A DNA stretch of 63,536 nucleotides from an uncultured Bacteroidales bacterium (GCA_902801485.1 CADCIP010000025.1:1-63536); one strand, 5' to 3'. Positions 35,403 to 45,585 are shown, counted from the stretch's first letter. Program-made: numbers and translations. Notes: generated by a model not told the origin, from the letters alone.

Positions 35403-36515
35403 CTATTTATTAGGCTTGATGTTCTGGCCGTCCCTAAGCATACCGGCTCCTTCGGCAACAATGACGTCTCCCACCTTTAAACCGTCTTTAATGACGTATT
35501 CCTTGCCATTTGTAAGGGCCTCAGTAACAACTATGTGTTCGTGGGCAATGTTGTCCTTGTCAACGAGATATACTTTGAATTTATCCTGAACCTGAACGGT
35601 GGCAGTAGTGGGAATGACAATCTTATCTTTATAAACGGTGGGGATAACTACGTATCCTGTACTACCGCTATGCAGCAATTTCTCTGGGTTGTCAAAGACT
35701 GCACGTACCTGAACTGTACCGGTACTTCTGTCAACTACACCACTGATACTTTCCACCTTGCCGGGATATTTGTATTCGCTTCCATCTACAAGCAGCATCT
35801 TAATCTCAGGCAGGGCTTTGATGCCAGCCTCAGCTGTACCGTACTCACGAGACATGGTTAGCAGTTGTACTTCGTTGATGGAAAAGTAAACATACATTTG
35901 GGTATTGTCGCTCACTGTGGTCAGAGGTTGCGGGATGGTTGGTCCTACAAGTGCCCCCTGCCGGTAAGGAAGAGTTCCCACAATACCGTTTGATGGACTT
36001 TTTACAACAGTATAGCTGAGATTATTTCTGGCATTCACAACCTGTGCCTCACACTGTGATAATGTAGCCTTAGCTGTCAATAGTGAGTTGCTGGCTTTCT
36101 GGAGGTCGAATTCGCTAATGACTTTTTCGTCATAAAGCTTTTTCTTGCTGTCATACTCTAACTGCGATGTTGCCAACTGAGCTTTTGCTGACTCAAGTGA
36201 TGCCAAAGCTGTGTTAAGTGCAGCCTGATAAGGAACCTGATCTATGATGAACAGAGTTTGCCCGGTCTTCACAACCTGACCCTCAGTCACGCAGAGTTTT
36301 GTCAGTGTACCGCTTACCTGAGGCAGGATGTCAATATCCTGACGACCGCGTATAGTGGCTGCATATTTGGTGGTCATAGTTACATCTTTTGTCGAAACCT
36401 TCATGGTTTCAAAGTTTGCTGATGGCATCTGTTGTTGTGAACTTTTGCTGCAAGAAGAAAATAAGCATGCAACTGCGGCGCACAAAATTGTCATGTACTT
36501 CAGTTTCTTTTTCAT
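35403..36515 (-). CDS. RND efflux periplasmic adaptor (MFP) lipoprotein
   Basis: A 370-residue membrane-fusion protein linking transporter and channel. The lipobox LFSSC puts Cys near residue 22. The barrel-sandwich motif GRQDIDILPQVSGTLTKLCV and the matching VVKSPSNGIVGTLPYR flank a coiled-coil hairpin, followed by beta-barrel and membrane-proximal domains. It is the first gene of the pump operon. Confidence 0.92.
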   Translation of the reverse strand: MKKKLKYMTILCAAVACLFSSCSKSSQQQMPSANFETMKVSTKDVTMTTKYAATIRGRQDIDILPQVSGTLTKLCVTEGQVVKTGQTLFIIDQVPYQAALNTALASLESAKAQLATSQLEYDSKKKLYDEKVISEFDLQKASNSLLTAKATLSQCEAQVVNARNNLSYTVVKSPSNGIVGTLPYRQGALVGPTIPQPLTTVSDNTQMYVYFSINEVQLLTMSREYGTAEAGIKALPEIKMLLVDGSEYKYPGKVESISGVVDRSTGTVQVRAVFDNPEKLLHSGSTGYVVIPTVYKDKIVIPTTATVQVQDKFKVYLVDKDNIAHEHIVVTEALTNGKEYVIKDGLKVGDVIVAEGAGMLRDGQNIKPNK

Positions 36516-36568
36516 ACGATATATGTTATTTTATTGATTTATCTGCAAGCTATTCCTAAAAATCGGCT

Positions 36569-36577
36569 GCAAAGGTA
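36569..36577 (-). promoter_or_regulatory. -7 box TACCTTTGC upstream of the efflux operon
   Basis: A good TAnnTTTG match, about 54 bases before the adaptor start. The -33 element is not clear. No repressor gene adjoins the operon. Confidence 0.5.
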
Positions 36578-36666
36578 CAACAATTTATAAAATAATCTGT
36601 TGAGGTTTCTTCAAAAGAAGAAAGAATTGTAATTATTTAACAAAACTTTTTCTTTTTTCAATGCAA

Positions 36667-36699
36667 GACGGGCGCATAATTCCTGATTATACGCCCGTC
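36667..36699 (-). terminator. Hairpin after rho
   Basis: GACGGGCG-ATAAT and ATTAT-CGCCCGTC form a long GC-rich stem. The T-run on the minus strand is short, so it is a weaker intrinsic terminator, or one relying on other factors. Confidence 0.6.
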
Positions 36700-36722
36700 T
36701 TATGTTATTTCGTAAGATAGTG

Positions 36723-38600
36723 TTATGAGTTCATGCTTACCAGGAACTCCTCGTTTGTCTTCGTGTGCTCCAATCTTGATTTTACCTCGTTCATCGCCTC
36801 AATGGCATTCATGTCGGTAAGGAACTTGCGTAGAATCCACATGCGGTCAAGGGTCATCTTGTCTTGCAACAGGTCGTCTCTACGGGTGCTGCTGGCTACA
36901 ATGTTTACTGCAGGGAAGATACGTTTGTTGCTAAGCATACGGTCAAGTTGTAACTCCATGTTGCCTGTTCCCTTGAATTCCTCAAAGATAACCTCGTCCA
37001 TCTTACTGCCAGTATCAGTAAGGGCTGTTGCAATGATGGTAAGGCTTCCTCCGTTTTCTATGTTACGGGCAGCTCCGAAGAAGCGTTTGGGCTTGTGTAA
37101 GGCATTGGCATCCACACCGCCACTCAGCACTTTGCCGCTGGCTGGTGATACGGTGTTGTAGGCTCTTGCCAAACGTGTGATGGAGTCAAGGAAGATAACA
37201 ACATCATGTCCGCACTCAACCATTCTTTTGGCCTTCTCCAATACGATTCCTGCAATTTTTACGTGACGTTCTGCCGGTTCGTCAAAGGTACTTGCAATGA
37301 CTTCGGCCTTAACGGTACGAGCCATATCTGTAACCTCTTCGGGGCGTTCGTCAATGAGGAGCATTATCAGGTATGCCTCGGGGTGATTAGTAGCAATAGC
37401 ATTGGCAATATCCTTCATCAGGATAGTCTTACCTGTCTTGGGCTGTGCTACAATCAAGGCACGCTGTCCTTTGCCAATGGGTGCAAAAAGGTCAACCACA
37501 CGGGCAGACATCGTGTCGTTTATGCCATTGCAAAGTTGAAATTTTTCATCAGGGAAGAGTGGCGTAAGGTTCTCGAACGGACTTCGGTCTCTTACTTCCT
37601 CGGGGTTACATCCATTGATGGTTGAAACTTTTATAAGGGGGAAGTATTTTTCGTTCTCACGAGGAGGTCTTACCGGACCTTCTATCACATCGCCTGTTTT
37701 TAATCCGTACTGGCGGATAATCTGAGAACTTACATAGATGTCATCTGGACTACTTAGGTAGTTGTAATCACTGCTACGTAGGAACCCGAAACCTTCGTTC
37801 ATGACTTCAAGCACACCCTCGCCGCGAATGTTTTCACCGAAGTCAAATTTTTCGTCTTCTTTTGTATGGGTGGGTTTGTCCAACTCTGGTAAGTCATCGA
37901 TGATGCGTGTCCCTAAATCTGGATGGCTTGGTGGAGCAGCTGTTATGGCGACCATCTCAACCTGCTCTTCTAACTGGGGAATGTCCTGCAGAATTATGAA
38001 GTCTTCTCCTTCGCTAAAGAATTTCTGTATATTTTCTTCTGTAAGTTCTTGGTTTCCCGGCGCTTCTGTGTCAGAGTTCAGAGACTCTTCTGGTTGTTCT
38101 TTTTTCGATTTGTCAGACTCTTCCGGGAACTTGATTTCTTCCTGTAATTCTGTTAATTTTTCAATTGCTTCAGCTTTAGCTTCGCTGATTCTCTTTCTTT
38201 TCTTTTTTGCTGGAACCGGTTCTTCTACAGGTGCGCTATCTTCTTTTTTTACTACAGACTCCTGAGGTACGACCTCTTCTTTAGTGGCTTTCTCAGCTAC
38301 CTTCTTAGTCGTCTTCTTCCTGGTCGTCTTTTTTTCTGTGGTTGCAGGTTCTGCCGTTTCCTCCTTCTTAGAAGTAGCCTTAGCCTTTTCTGTTTTCTTC
38401 GTTGCGGGCTTTTCCGCTTTTTCGGCCTTCTTGGTTGTACGCTTTTTCTTCTCTGGAGTGTTAACAGGCTGCACAGACTCAGCATCTATGATGTTGTAGA
38501 TTAGTTCTGTTTGGTCGCTAATAACCTTCACGCCCAAGGATTTGGCAAGTGCTGCCAATTCATCAGAACTCATACTTTCTAGTTCGTTCTTTTTATGCAT
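36723..38600 (-). CDS. rho: Transcription termination factor Rho with long charged insertion
   Basis: A 625-residue RNA-dependent hexameric ATPase. The N-terminal Rho_N/SAP-like helix bundle (about 1-45) is followed by roughly 190 residues rich in Lys, Glu, Thr and Pro. Next come the RNA-binding domain ([13 protein letters not shown], about 257-325) and the ATPase core with Walker [12 protein letters not shown] and Walker [16 protein letters not shown]. Bacteroidota Rho proteins often carry such insertions, and in B. thetaiotaomicron the disordered region supports phase separation. An approximately 80-base leader precedes it. Confidence 0.96.
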   Translation of the reverse strand: MHKKNELESMSSDELAALAKSLGVKVISDQTELIYNIIDAESVQPVNTPEKKKRTTKKAEKAEKPATKKTEKAKATSKKEETAEPATTEKKTTRKKTTKKVAEKATKEEVVPQESVVKKEDSAPVEEPVPAKKKRKRISEAKAEAIEKLTELQEEIKFPEESDKSKKEQPEESLNSDTEAPGNQELTEENIQKFFSEGEDFIILQDIPQLEEQVEMVAITAAPPSHPDLGTRIIDDLPELDKPTHTKEDEKFDFGENIRGEGVLEVMNEGFGFLRSSDYNYLSSPDDIYVSSQIIRQYGLKTGDVIEGPVRPPRENEKYFPLIKVSTINGCNPEEVRDRSPFENLTPLFPDEKFQLCNGINDTMSARVVDLFAPIGKGQRALIVAQPKTGKTILMKDIANAIATNHPEAYLIMLLIDERPEEVTDMARTVKAEVIASTFDEPAERHVKIAGIVLEKAKRMVECGHDVVIFLDSITRLARAYNTVSPASGKVLSGGVDANALHKPKRFFGAARNIENGGSLTIIATALTDTGSKMDEVIFEEFKGTGNMELQLDRMLSNKRIFPAVNIVASSTRRDDLLQDKMTLDRMWILRKFLTDMNAIEAMNEVKSRLEHTKTNEEFLVSMNS

Positions 38601-38684
38601 AGTTTTTATGCTTTGTAATAATAATAAATAAGGTGTTGGATAATTAGATAACTGCTCAAGGTGAGCTGTGTTTCAAAAATCAGT

Positions 38685-38717
38685 GCAAAGTTAAGTCAAA
38701 TCCTTTAATCTACCAAA
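38685..38717 (-). promoter_or_regulatory. Promoter of rho
   Basis: On the minus strand TTTG (38714-38717) and TAACTTTGC (38685-38693) are 20 bp apart. Confidence 0.65.
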
Positions 38718-38758
38718 CTTTCCTTGTAAAATTATTTCAATAATCCGTCGTTTTTACA

Positions 38759-38767
38759 TACTTTTGC
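38759..38767 (+). promoter_or_regulatory. -7 box TACTTTTGC of the ABC-F gene
   Basis: A good TAnnTTTG match 12 bases before the start codon, so the leader is short (about 8 bases). The -33 region reads TTTC. Confidence 0.55.
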
Positions 38768-38779
38768 AGAAAATTTAAC

Positions 38780-40696
38780 ATGGTATCATATTTACAGGTT
38801 CAGAATCTCACGCGCAGGGTAGGAGACCGCACGCTGTTTCAGGATTTGTCTTTTAGTATTATGGAAAGGCAGAAGGTGGGTCTTATTGCACAGAACGGAA
38901 CTGGCAAAAGCACCCTCCTCAACATACTCACGGGAAAAGACTCGCCTGATGAAGGAGAAGTGGTTTATCATAACGGTCTTAGGGTAGGGTATCTTGAACA
39001 GTCGCCTCACTACCCCTTGGATATGACTGTGCTGGAGGCCTGCTTCTGGCATGGAAACGAGACCACCAATCTTATCCGCGAATATGAGCATTGTATGGCT
39101 ACACCAGGGAATCCTGGGCTTCAGGATATCTTGGACAGGATGGATCATCAGAAGGCGTGGGATTATGAGAACCGTAGTAAGACGATTCTCTCTAAGCTTT
39201 CCATTACTGAGTTTCATAAACCCCTTCGCCAACTCTCCGGTGGCCAGTTAAAGCGTGTTGCTTTGGCCAACGTGCTCATTATGGAACCGGACTTTCTGAT
39301 TTTGGATGAGCCTACCAACCACCTTGATATTCAGATGATAGAATGGTTGGAAGGTTATCTGAAAAGGAGTAGCATAACGCTTCTGATGGTTACACACGAC
39401 AGGTACTTTCTGGATAATATCTGCTCTTTGATTCTGGAACTCGACGATGAGACCATTTATACCTATCGGGGTAATTACAGTTATTATTTAGAGAAACGTC
39501 AGGAGCGTATGGATGTGGCTCGCTCGGAAATTACGCGTGCCAATAATCTATATAGAACCGAACTCGACTGGATGCGACGTCAGCCGCAGGCGCGTGGACA
39601 CAAGGCCCGTTATCGTGAGGAGGCATTCTATGAATTGGAGAAAGTTGCCCGAAGGCGTATTGAGGAGCAACAGGTTCGCCTTGAGATGAAGAGTACATAT
39701 ATTGGCAGTAAGATTTTTGAGGCTGAATATGTAAGCAAAAAGTTCCCTTTGAAGGATTCTGTATCGAAAGCTACAGAGAAGATAATCCTGAAGGATTTCT
39801 ATTATAATTTCTCCCGTTATGAGAAGATGGGAATTGTAGGTGGCAACGGTACCGGCAAGACTACCTTCATCAAGATGCTTCTGGGTGAGGTGAAACCGGA
39901 TTCGGGAAGGTTTGTCATCGGTGAAACAGTTAAGTTCGGCTACTACAGTCAGGAGGGCATGCAGTTTGATGAACAGATGAAGGTTATTGATGCTGTACGC
40001 AAGATAGCTGATTATGTAGATTTGGGCGGAGGACGTCATCTTTCAGCTATGCAATTCCTGCAACATTTTATGTTTACGCCTCTTCAGCAGCAAAACTACA
40101 TCTATAAACTTTCCGGTGGAGAGAAACGCCGGCTACATCTTTGCACCGTCCTCATGCAAAGTCCCAATTTCCTGGTGTTGGATGAGCCGACCAACGATTT
40201 GGATATAATTACCCTTCAGATTCTGGAACAATACCTACAGGACTTTCACGGTTGTGTTATTGTCGTCAGTCACGACCGATATTTCATGGACAAGGTTGTG
40301 GATCATCTTCTTGTCTTTAATGGTGACGGTGATATCAAGGATTTCCCCGGTAACTACTCCCAGTATCGTGAGTGGGAAAAGCTGGAGGAACGTAAGCCAG
40401 AGAAGGGTTTAAGCAGTTCAAAAGGTTCAAGTAGTTTAAGTGACGCTGATGTCCAGAAGACGAAGCCAAGGGGGGAACAGAAACGTAAACTCACCTTCAA
40501 GGAAAAGCAGGAATTCGCACAGTTGGAACGGGACATAGAACGTTTGGAGGCAGAAAAGGCTCAGATAGAGTCTGCTCTCAGCAGTGGCACCATCAGTGTT
40601 GAACAGATTACAGAGATGAGCAAACGCCTTCCCCGTCTTACAGAGGAACTCGATGAAAAATCCATGCGATGGCTGGAACTTAGCGAATGGACGTAA
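38780..40696 (+). CDS. ABC-F family ATPase (Uup-like)
   Basis: A 638-residue cytosolic protein with two ABC domains and no membrane part. Walker A motifs are AQNGTGKST and GGNGTGKTT, and signatures are LSGGQLKRVALA and LSGGEKRRLHL. A linker with basic residues lies between them. The C-terminal region (about 560-638) is a predicted coiled coil, as in Uup. ABC-F proteins act on the ribosome. Uup-type members are linked to translation and genome stability rather than to antibiotic resistance. Confidence 0.92.
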   Translation: MVSYLQVQNLTRRVGDRTLFQDLSFSIMERQKVGLIAQNGTGKSTLLNILTGKDSPDEGEVVYHNGLRVGYLEQSPHYPLDMTVLEACFWHGNETTNLIREYEHCMATPGNPGLQDILDRMDHQKAWDYENRSKTILSKLSITEFHKPLRQLSGGQLKRVALANVLIMEPDFLILDEPTNHLDIQMIEWLEGYLKRSSITLLMVTHDRYFLDNICSLILELDDETIYTYRGNYSYYLEKRQERMDVARSEITRANNLYRTELDWMRRQPQARGHKARYREEAFYELEKVARRRIEEQQVRLEMKSTYIGSKIFEAEYVSKKFPLKDSVSKATEKIILKDFYYNFSRYEKMGIVGGNGTGKTTFIKMLLGEVKPDSGRFVIGETVKFGYYSQEGMQFDEQMKVIDAVRKIADYVDLGGGRHLSAMQFLQHFMFTPLQQQNYIYKLSGGEKRRLHLCTVLMQSPNFLVLDEPTNDLDIITLQILEQYLQDFHGCVIVVSHDRYFMDKVVDHLLVFNGDGDIKDFPGNYSQYREWEKLEERKPEKGLSSSKGSSSLSDADVQKTKPRGEQKRKLTFKEKQEFAQLERDIERLEAEKAQIESALSSGTISVEQITEMSKRLPRLTEELDEKSMRWLELSEWT

Positions 40697-40732
40697 TTGG
40701 GGTGGGGCAACTAAAATAGAATTTGTATTAGT

Positions 40733-41335
40733 ATGAAAAAGATTGTAAAAAAGGTCGTGAAGGCAATTCTATTGATATTGCTCATTCTTGTTTTTGCTTT
40801 TATTTCATTGTTTATATGGGACCGGGTTGGCTTTTGGTGGCGAGAAATCACCTTTAAGCCCAAGCCGGAACTAACAGTCATAGGAAAGCCATTCATCGAC
40901 TTCGAGGCCGAGCTGCCTGATAGCACTGTGCATCGTTTCTCCGAATATGCGGGCAAGGGGCAGTATGTCCTGCTCGACTTCTGGGCATCATGGTGCGGTC
41001 CCTGCATACGCTCTTTCCCTATGCTGAAGGAATTCCATGATAAGTATCACGAGAAGGGGCTACTCATCATCGGCATCTCAGCAGACAGGAATCCCGATGC
41101 CTGGCATTATGCACTCGGGCAGCACGCGTGTCCTTGGCCCATGTTGCACGAAACGATAGAGTCACAGAAAAACCACACCTCGGCATCTGACCTGTATTCC
41201 ATAAGTGGTTTCCCGACGTTTGTCCTGCTTGATCCCGATGGCAAAGTCATCTTCTCCCCTTATGAGGAGCACGGATATACGGAAGACGAGCGGAAGCAAC
41301 TGATTGAGAAACTTGCGGAAATATTTGAAGAATAA
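40733..41335 (+). CDS. Membrane-anchored thioredoxin-like (TlpA/ResA-type) protein
   Basis: A 200-residue protein with one N-terminal membrane helix and a periplasmic thioredoxin fold. The redox motif WCGPC sits in LDFWASWCGPCIRSF and a cis-proline is in GFPTFVLLDPDG. It likely reduces or forms disulfides in envelope proteins. It follows the ABC-F gene by 36 bases. Confidence 0.88.
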   Translation: MKKIVKKVVKAILLILLILVFAFISLFIWDRVGFWWREITFKPKPELTVIGKPFIDFEAELPDSTVHRFSEYAGKGQYVLLDFWASWCGPCIRSFPMLKEFHDKYHEKGLLIIGISADRNPDAWHYALGQHACPWPMLHETIESQKNHTSASDLYSISGFPTFVLLDPDGKVIFSPYEEHGYTEDERKQLIEKLAEIFEE

Positions 41336-41360
41336 AAACCAACTTGCATAAACAGGAGCC

Positions 41361-42236
41361 TTACTCCATAATCTTGCAGAAGAATCCCAGCTTATATAAT
41401 TTGAATAGGAACAAAGAGGGGTTGTTTCCTAACAGATTTTTCTTTAACCGATGATTGCTTATATTAAAGAGCCAAGTGGCAAAACCTTTTAGATGACATT
41501 TCTTTATGAACAGCGCAATGGCGGATATATTGATTCGCCGTTGTATTTTCTCATCCAACCTTGAGAGTGTGAACAGGGATGTTTTGATTTTGCGGAGATA
41601 AGCAGGCGTTGGCTCCAATCCTGTATGTATGAGTTTGTTGTCGATGTGCAGGACGGGAATCTTACGGTCTTTAAGTGCCAAGCCGAACAGCGTATCTTCA
41701 TGCCCGTAGTCGCATATTTCATTGCAGAAACGGATCTGCATGAACAAATCCCGCAATATCATGAAATTAAAGGTGGAGAACTGTGCATAAGGTTTCCTTC
41801 TTCTTAGCTTGAGAGGTTTTTTCCGTTCTGCAAGTACCTCGTACTTATACCGGAGGGCTTTATCGGGGGAAGGGCACGTGTCAAAATTACCTGTTCCACC
41901 ACAGATTACCTGCCTGCCATCAGTCTCCTTAAGGTAAGAGGCTATGAAATCCTTGCTGCGCACCTGTGCATCACTATCAATGAAAAGAATCCATTCGCCC
42001 TGAGCCATTTCTGCAAGCAAATTGCGTATTTTAGCCCGACCCAAGTTCATCTTAGCCTGCCAGTAACGGCATTGGGGAAGTTTGGCTATCGACGCATTGT
42101 TTTCACGGATAGATGCTGCAGTACTTCCGTCATCAGCCACAATAATTTCAGCATCCTGAGGAAGTTGTTCCAAAAGATCGTGCACTAATTGAGTACAGTC
42201 TTGATTATAGGTAGGAATAAGAATTGATAGTTTCAT
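41361..42236 (-). CDS. Family 2 glycosyltransferase
   Basis: A 291-residue GT2 with ILIPTYNQD at the start, IIVADDGSTA for nucleotide-sugar binding and the metal-binding motif LFIDSDAQV. It transfers a sugar to an unknown acceptor, probably in cell-surface glycan synthesis. I chose ATG 42236. The longer frame from 42326 crosses the promoter box and a GTGAAAA heptad array. The message is likely leaderless. Confidence 0.85.
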   Translation of the reverse strand: MKLSILIPTYNQDCTQLVHDLLEQLPQDAEIIVADDGSTAASIRENNASIAKLPQCRYWQAKMNLGRAKIRNLLAEMAQGEWILFIDSDAQVRSKDFIASYLKETDGRQVICGGTGNFDTCPSPDKALRYKYEVLAERKKPLKLRRRKPYAQFSTFNFMILRDLFMQIRFCNEICDYGHEDTLFGLALKDRKIPVLHIDNKLIHTGLEPTPAYLRKIKTSLFTLSRLDEKIQRRINISAIALFIKKCHLKGFATWLFNISNHRLKKNLLGNNPSLFLFKLYKLGFFCKIME

Positions 42237-42239
42237 GTG

Positions 42240-42248
42240 GCAAAGATA
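42240..42248 (-). promoter_or_regulatory. -7 box TATCTTTGC, leaderless start of the glycosyltransferase gene
   Basis: The box ends 3 bases before ATG 42236, which puts transcription start about at the start codon itself. Confidence 0.5.
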
Positions 42249-42252
42249 CAAA

Positions 42253-42290
42253 TAAAAGTGAAAAGTGAAAAGTGAAAAGTGAAAAATATA
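42253..42290. repeat. GTGAAAA heptad array between divergent genes
   Basis: Four or more near-perfect 7-base units GTGAAAA lie between the glycosyltransferase and rarA promoters. Confidence 0.8.
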
Positions 42291-42309
42291 AGCGAAAAAT
42301 GAATTTAAA

Positions 42310-42342
42310 TTTTGCATTTCGCTCACTTATTTGTACTTTTGC
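42310..42342 (+). promoter_or_regulatory. Promoter of rarA
   Basis: TTTTG (42310-42314) and TACTTTTGC (42334-42342) with a 19-bp spacer. The ATG at 42350 is 7 bases further on, so the leader is about 4 bases. Confidence 0.7.
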
Positions 42343-42349
42343 AGTTGTT

Positions 42350-43624
42350 ATGGCACCATTAGCGGAAAGAATGCGTCCCCTCTCGCTCGATGATTATGTT
42401 GGGCAACAACATCTGGTTGGTCCGGGTGCTGTGCTTCGTCGTATGATTGAGGGTGGGCGATTGAGCAGTTTTATCTTGTGGGGCCCTCCTGGAGTAGGAA
42501 AGACTACTTTAGCTACCATCATAGCTCATCAGTTACAGACACCTTTCTATACGCTCAGCGCCGTAACCAGTGGAGTAAAAGATGTACGTGATGTTATCGA
42601 AAAGGCCAAGGGAAACAGATTCTTCAATACGGCAACGCCCATTCTTTTTATAGATGAGATTCATAGGTTCAGCAAGTCGCAGCAAGACTCATTGCTGGGA
42701 GCTGTGGAGCAGGGTGTGGTAACCCTGATAGGTGCTACTACAGAGAATCCGTCTTTCGAGGTGATAAGACCTCTTTTGAGCCGTTGTCAGGTTTATACCC
42801 TAAAGCCTTTGGAGCAGGATGATTTGATGGCTTTAGTCAAGCGGGTCACCGAACAGGATGCCATCCTGAAGCAAAAACCTTTCGAGTTGCAGGAAACATC
42901 TGCCCTCATGCGATACAGCGGTGGAGATGCCCGCAAGTTGCTGAATATTCTGGAGTTGCTTTACGAAGGAGCAGAGAAGGAGGATAAAGTCTTGGTGACC
43001 GACCGGATTGTGGCAGAACGTCTCCAGCAGAATCCTTTGGCATACGATAAGGATGGCGAAATGCACTATGATATCATTTCGGCTTTCATAAAGAGTATCA
43101 GGGGTAGCGATCCCGATGCTGCCATTTATTGGTTGGCCAGGATGATAGAAGGTGGCGAAGATCCTGCCTTCATAGCCCGCAGATTGGTGATTAGTGCCAG
43201 CGAAGATATCGGACTTGCCAATCCCAATGCCCTCCTTCTTGCCAATGCGGCCTTTGATGCCGTTATGAAGATTGGTTGGCCTGAGGGGCGGATTCCGTTG
43301 GCTGAGGCAACCATTTATCTGGCAACAAGCCCTAAGAGTAATTCGGCTTATATGGCCATTAACGATGCGCTGCAAAAGGTGGAGCAGACGGGTAACCAGC
43401 CTGTTCCTTTGCATTTGCGTAATGCTCCGACCAAACTGATGCAACAGTTGGGCTATAGCGACGGCTATAAATATGCTCACGATTATGAGGGTCATTTTGT
43501 AGAACAGCAATTTCTGCCAGATGACTTACGAAACTTGCGTCTATGGCATGCCCAGCAGAATCCATCCGAAGATAAACTGTTACAGCGTATGATTCAGTGC
43601 TGGGGGGAGAGGTTTAAGAGTTGA
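42350..43624 (+). CDS. rarA: Replication-associated recombination protein RarA
   Basis: A 424-residue AAA+ ATPase related to clamp loaders that acts at stalled replication forks. Walker A is GPPGVGKTT, Walker B with sensor FIDEIHRFSKSQQD, and the C-terminal MgsA tetramerisation domain has RGSDPDAAIYWLARM and ASEDIGLANP. ATG 42350 is preferred because of the promoter just upstream. The stop codon lies at the edge of a heptad-repeat island. Confidence 0.95.
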   Translation: MAPLAERMRPLSLDDYVGQQHLVGPGAVLRRMIEGGRLSSFILWGPPGVGKTTLATIIAHQLQTPFYTLSAVTSGVKDVRDVIEKAKGNRFFNTATPILFIDEIHRFSKSQQDSLLGAVEQGVVTLIGATTENPSFEVIRPLLSRCQVYTLKPLEQDDLMALVKRVTEQDAILKQKPFELQETSALMRYSGGDARKLLNILELLYEGAEKEDKVLVTDRIVAERLQQNPLAYDKDGEMHYDIISAFIKSIRGSDPDAAIYWLARMIEGGEDPAFIARRLVISASEDIGLANPNALLLANAAFDAVMKIGWPEGRIPLAEATIYLATSPKSNSAYMAINDALQKVEQTGNQPVPLHLRNAPTKLMQQLGYSDGYKYAHDYEGHFVEQQFLPDDLRNLRLWHAQQNPSEDKLLQRMIQCWGERFKS

Positions 43625-43706
43625 GAGTCAAGAGTCAGTTTAAAGAGTTTAGAGATAATAGTTAATAGATAATAGATAATAGTTGAGAGTTTAAAAAGTT
43701 TAAAAT
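43616..43706. repeat. Heptad-repeat island after rarA
   Basis: Units such as AGAGTCA, GAGTTTA, TAGATAA and TAGTTAA keep a 7-base step from the rarA stop to the hairpin at 43708. Confidence 0.75.
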
Positions 43707-43707
43707 T

Positions 43708-43741
43708 CCCCTCTCCTCGGAGAGGGGTTAGGGGAGAGGCC
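43708..43741. repeat. CCCCTCTCC/GGAGAGGGG hairpin element
   Basis: A perfect 9-bp stem is followed by TTA and a partial repeat GGGGAGAGGC. Related palindromes are at 61960-61997 and, in shorter form, near 84-100 and 13977-13995. This type is widespread in Bacteroidota genomes. It has no T-run, so a terminator role is uncertain. Confidence 0.7.
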
Positions 43742-43764
43742 TTCATAGTAAATTATATTATATT

Positions 43765-44931
43765 ATGGTAAAGAAAATACTTCTATTGGGTTCCGGTGAA
43801 TTGGGAAAGGAATTCGTGATTGCCTGCAAGCGTAAGGGACAATACGTAGTGGCTTGTGACAAGTATGATAATGCTCCTGCTATGCAAGTTGCAGATGAGC
43901 GTAGGGTATTCAGTATGCTGGATGGTGATGCCCTCCAAAGAGTAGTAGAGGAAGTGAAACCGGACATTATTGTTCCGGAGATTGAGGCCATCCGTACAGA
44001 AAAACTCTATGAGTTTGAGAAAGCCGGCATTCATGTAGTTCCCAGCGCAAAAGCCGTGAACTATACGATGAACCGTAAAGCTATACGCGAGTTAGCTCAT
44101 ACCGAGTTGGGACTGAAGACGGCGAATTATCTGTATGCCAGCACATTTGAAGAATTAAAGGAGGCAGCAAATAAGGTCGGCTTCCCCTGTATCATTAAGC
44201 CCCTGATGAGTAGTAGCGGTCATGGGCAGAGCAAGGTTGATGATGCAAGCGAATTGGAAAAAGCATGGGAGAATGCCTGCGGTGGCAGTCGTGGCGATAT
44301 CATGGAGGTGATAGTGGAGCAGTTTATTCCTTTCGACTATGAGATAACCCTCCTGACAGTAACCCAGAAGAATGGTCCTACACTTTTCTGTGCTCCTGTT
44401 GGTCATGTACAGAAAGGCGGTGATTATCGCGAGAGTTTCCAGCCTCGTGCGATGAAGCCGGAACATTTAAAGGCTGCACAGCAGATGGCTGATAAGGTGA
44501 CAGCTGCTTTGACGGGAGCCGGCATCTGGGGTGTTGAGTTCTTTGTGAGCGAGAAGGAAGGTGTTATCTTTAGCGAACTGAGTCCTCGTCCACACGATAC
44601 AGGAATGGTTACTTTGGCAGGAACACAGAACCTGAGCGAGTTCGAGTTGCATTGTCGCGCTGTCCTGGGATTGCCCATTCCGGAGATTACACAGGAACGT
44701 CAGGGAGCGTCGGCTGTAATTCTTTCACCTGTAGATACCAATGCTCCTCAGTACGATGGCATGGAAGATGTTTGTGCGGCTCAGCGTACTTATCTGCGCA
44801 TCTTCGGTAAGCCGGAGGCACATGTAGGACGAAGAATGGGTGTAGTCGTTTGTTGGGATGATCTTTCAGCCTCTCAGGATGCTTTGCGTGACAAGTGCAA
44901 GGCGCTGGCTGCTAAGGTAACAGTTCGCTAA
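43765..44931 (+). CDS. purT: Formate-dependent GAR transformylase PurT
   Basis: A 388-residue ATP-grasp enzyme that makes formylglycinamide ribonucleotide with formate and ATP in purine synthesis. GSGELGKE begins the nucleotide-binding fold, [11 protein letters not shown] is the ATP-grasp loop and [13 protein letters not shown] the metal-binding segment. The length matches the family. Confidence 0.95.
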   Translation: MVKKILLLGSGELGKEFVIACKRKGQYVVACDKYDNAPAMQVADERRVFSMLDGDALQRVVEEVKPDIIVPEIEAIRTEKLYEFEKAGIHVVPSAKAVNYTMNRKAIRELAHTELGLKTANYLYASTFEELKEAANKVGFPCIIKPLMSSSGHGQSKVDDASELEKAWENACGGSRGDIMEVIVEQFIPFDYEITLLTVTQKNGPTLFCAPVGHVQKGGDYRESFQPRAMKPEHLKAAQQMADKVTAALTGAGIWGVEFFVSEKEGVIFSELSPRPHDTGMVTLAGTQNLSEFELHCRAVLGLPIPEITQERQGASAVILSPVDTNAPQYDGMEDVCAAQRTYLRIFGKPEAHVGRRMGVVVCWDDLSASQDALRDKCKALAAKVTVR

Positions 44932-45137
44932 AGTCGGGTGTTAAAAGTTGATACAATATCCTGCAGTTCCTCATCCGAAAGGGTGGGGAACTTTTCTTTC
45001 ATTAATTCCTTTAATACAGTTACAGCTTTAGCTTTCATTTGTTGCTTACCCATCTTTATACCGCTGGCTATTGGCGTAGAGGGGAGCAGGGCTCTGTTGA
45101 AATTTCCGTCGCTCATAGATTCTGCTATAATTTCCAT
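44928..45137 (-). CDS. Small hypothetical protein
   Basis: A 69-residue soluble protein, or 62 if started at the second Met (45116). Its stop overlaps the purT stop by 4 bases. The C-terminal half is helical ([28 protein letters not shown]). The TATCTTTGC box ends one base before ATG 45137, so the second Met is the more likely start. No family is recognised. The promoter and non-random end argue that it is expressed. Confidence 0.45.
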   Translation of the reverse strand: MEIIAESMSDGNFNRALLPSTPIASGIKMGKQQMKAKAVTVLKELMKEKFPTLSDEELQDIVSTFNTRL

Positions 45138-45138
45138 T

Positions 45139-45147
45139 GCAAAGATA
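45139..45147 (-). promoter_or_regulatory. -7 box TATCTTTGC for the small hypothetical gene
   Basis: It ends one base before ATG 45137, so transcription would start inside that frame. Translation from the ATG at 45116 fits better. Confidence 0.4.
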
Positions 45148-45506
45148 ATACATATTCATGGAAAAGTCCAAATAAATTTTTTCCTTTCCTTTACTTATCG
45201 TAATATAACGTGAGTTCGACAAATATAATTGTCTATATTTTAGGCTGAAAGCCGAGGTTTTTTCTTCTGGTTAGGTTGAAATCTCGAAAGAGATTGATGG
45301 GGTGTCTGGGTGCTTTTATCTGGATGCTAGCATACAAGGAAAAACAGAGAATAAAGTTTACAGTTTACGGTTTACAGTTTACTGTTTACCGTTGAGAGGT
45401 TTTGATGCTACGCATCGAGCCTGCTACGCCATGGCAAAGCCCAAACAAGCTTGGTCTCTGCGCATGGCTTAAACGCAGCCTTCAGGTTATGTGGTGTGGT
45501 TCCCTC

Positions 45507-45564
45507 TTACATCATACATCTTACATCATACATCTTACATCATACATCTTACATCATACATCTT
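45507..45564. repeat. ATCATAC/ATCTTAC alternating heptad array
   Basis: Two 7-base units alternate, giving a 14-base superperiod over about eight units. Confidence 0.85.
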
Positions 45565-45585
45565 TAGGGTTTTTGGGGTTTTTGT

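Noticed and set aside
42237-42326. Longer N-terminus for the glycosyltransferase
   Set aside because: It would be encoded by the promoter and a GTGAAAA array.
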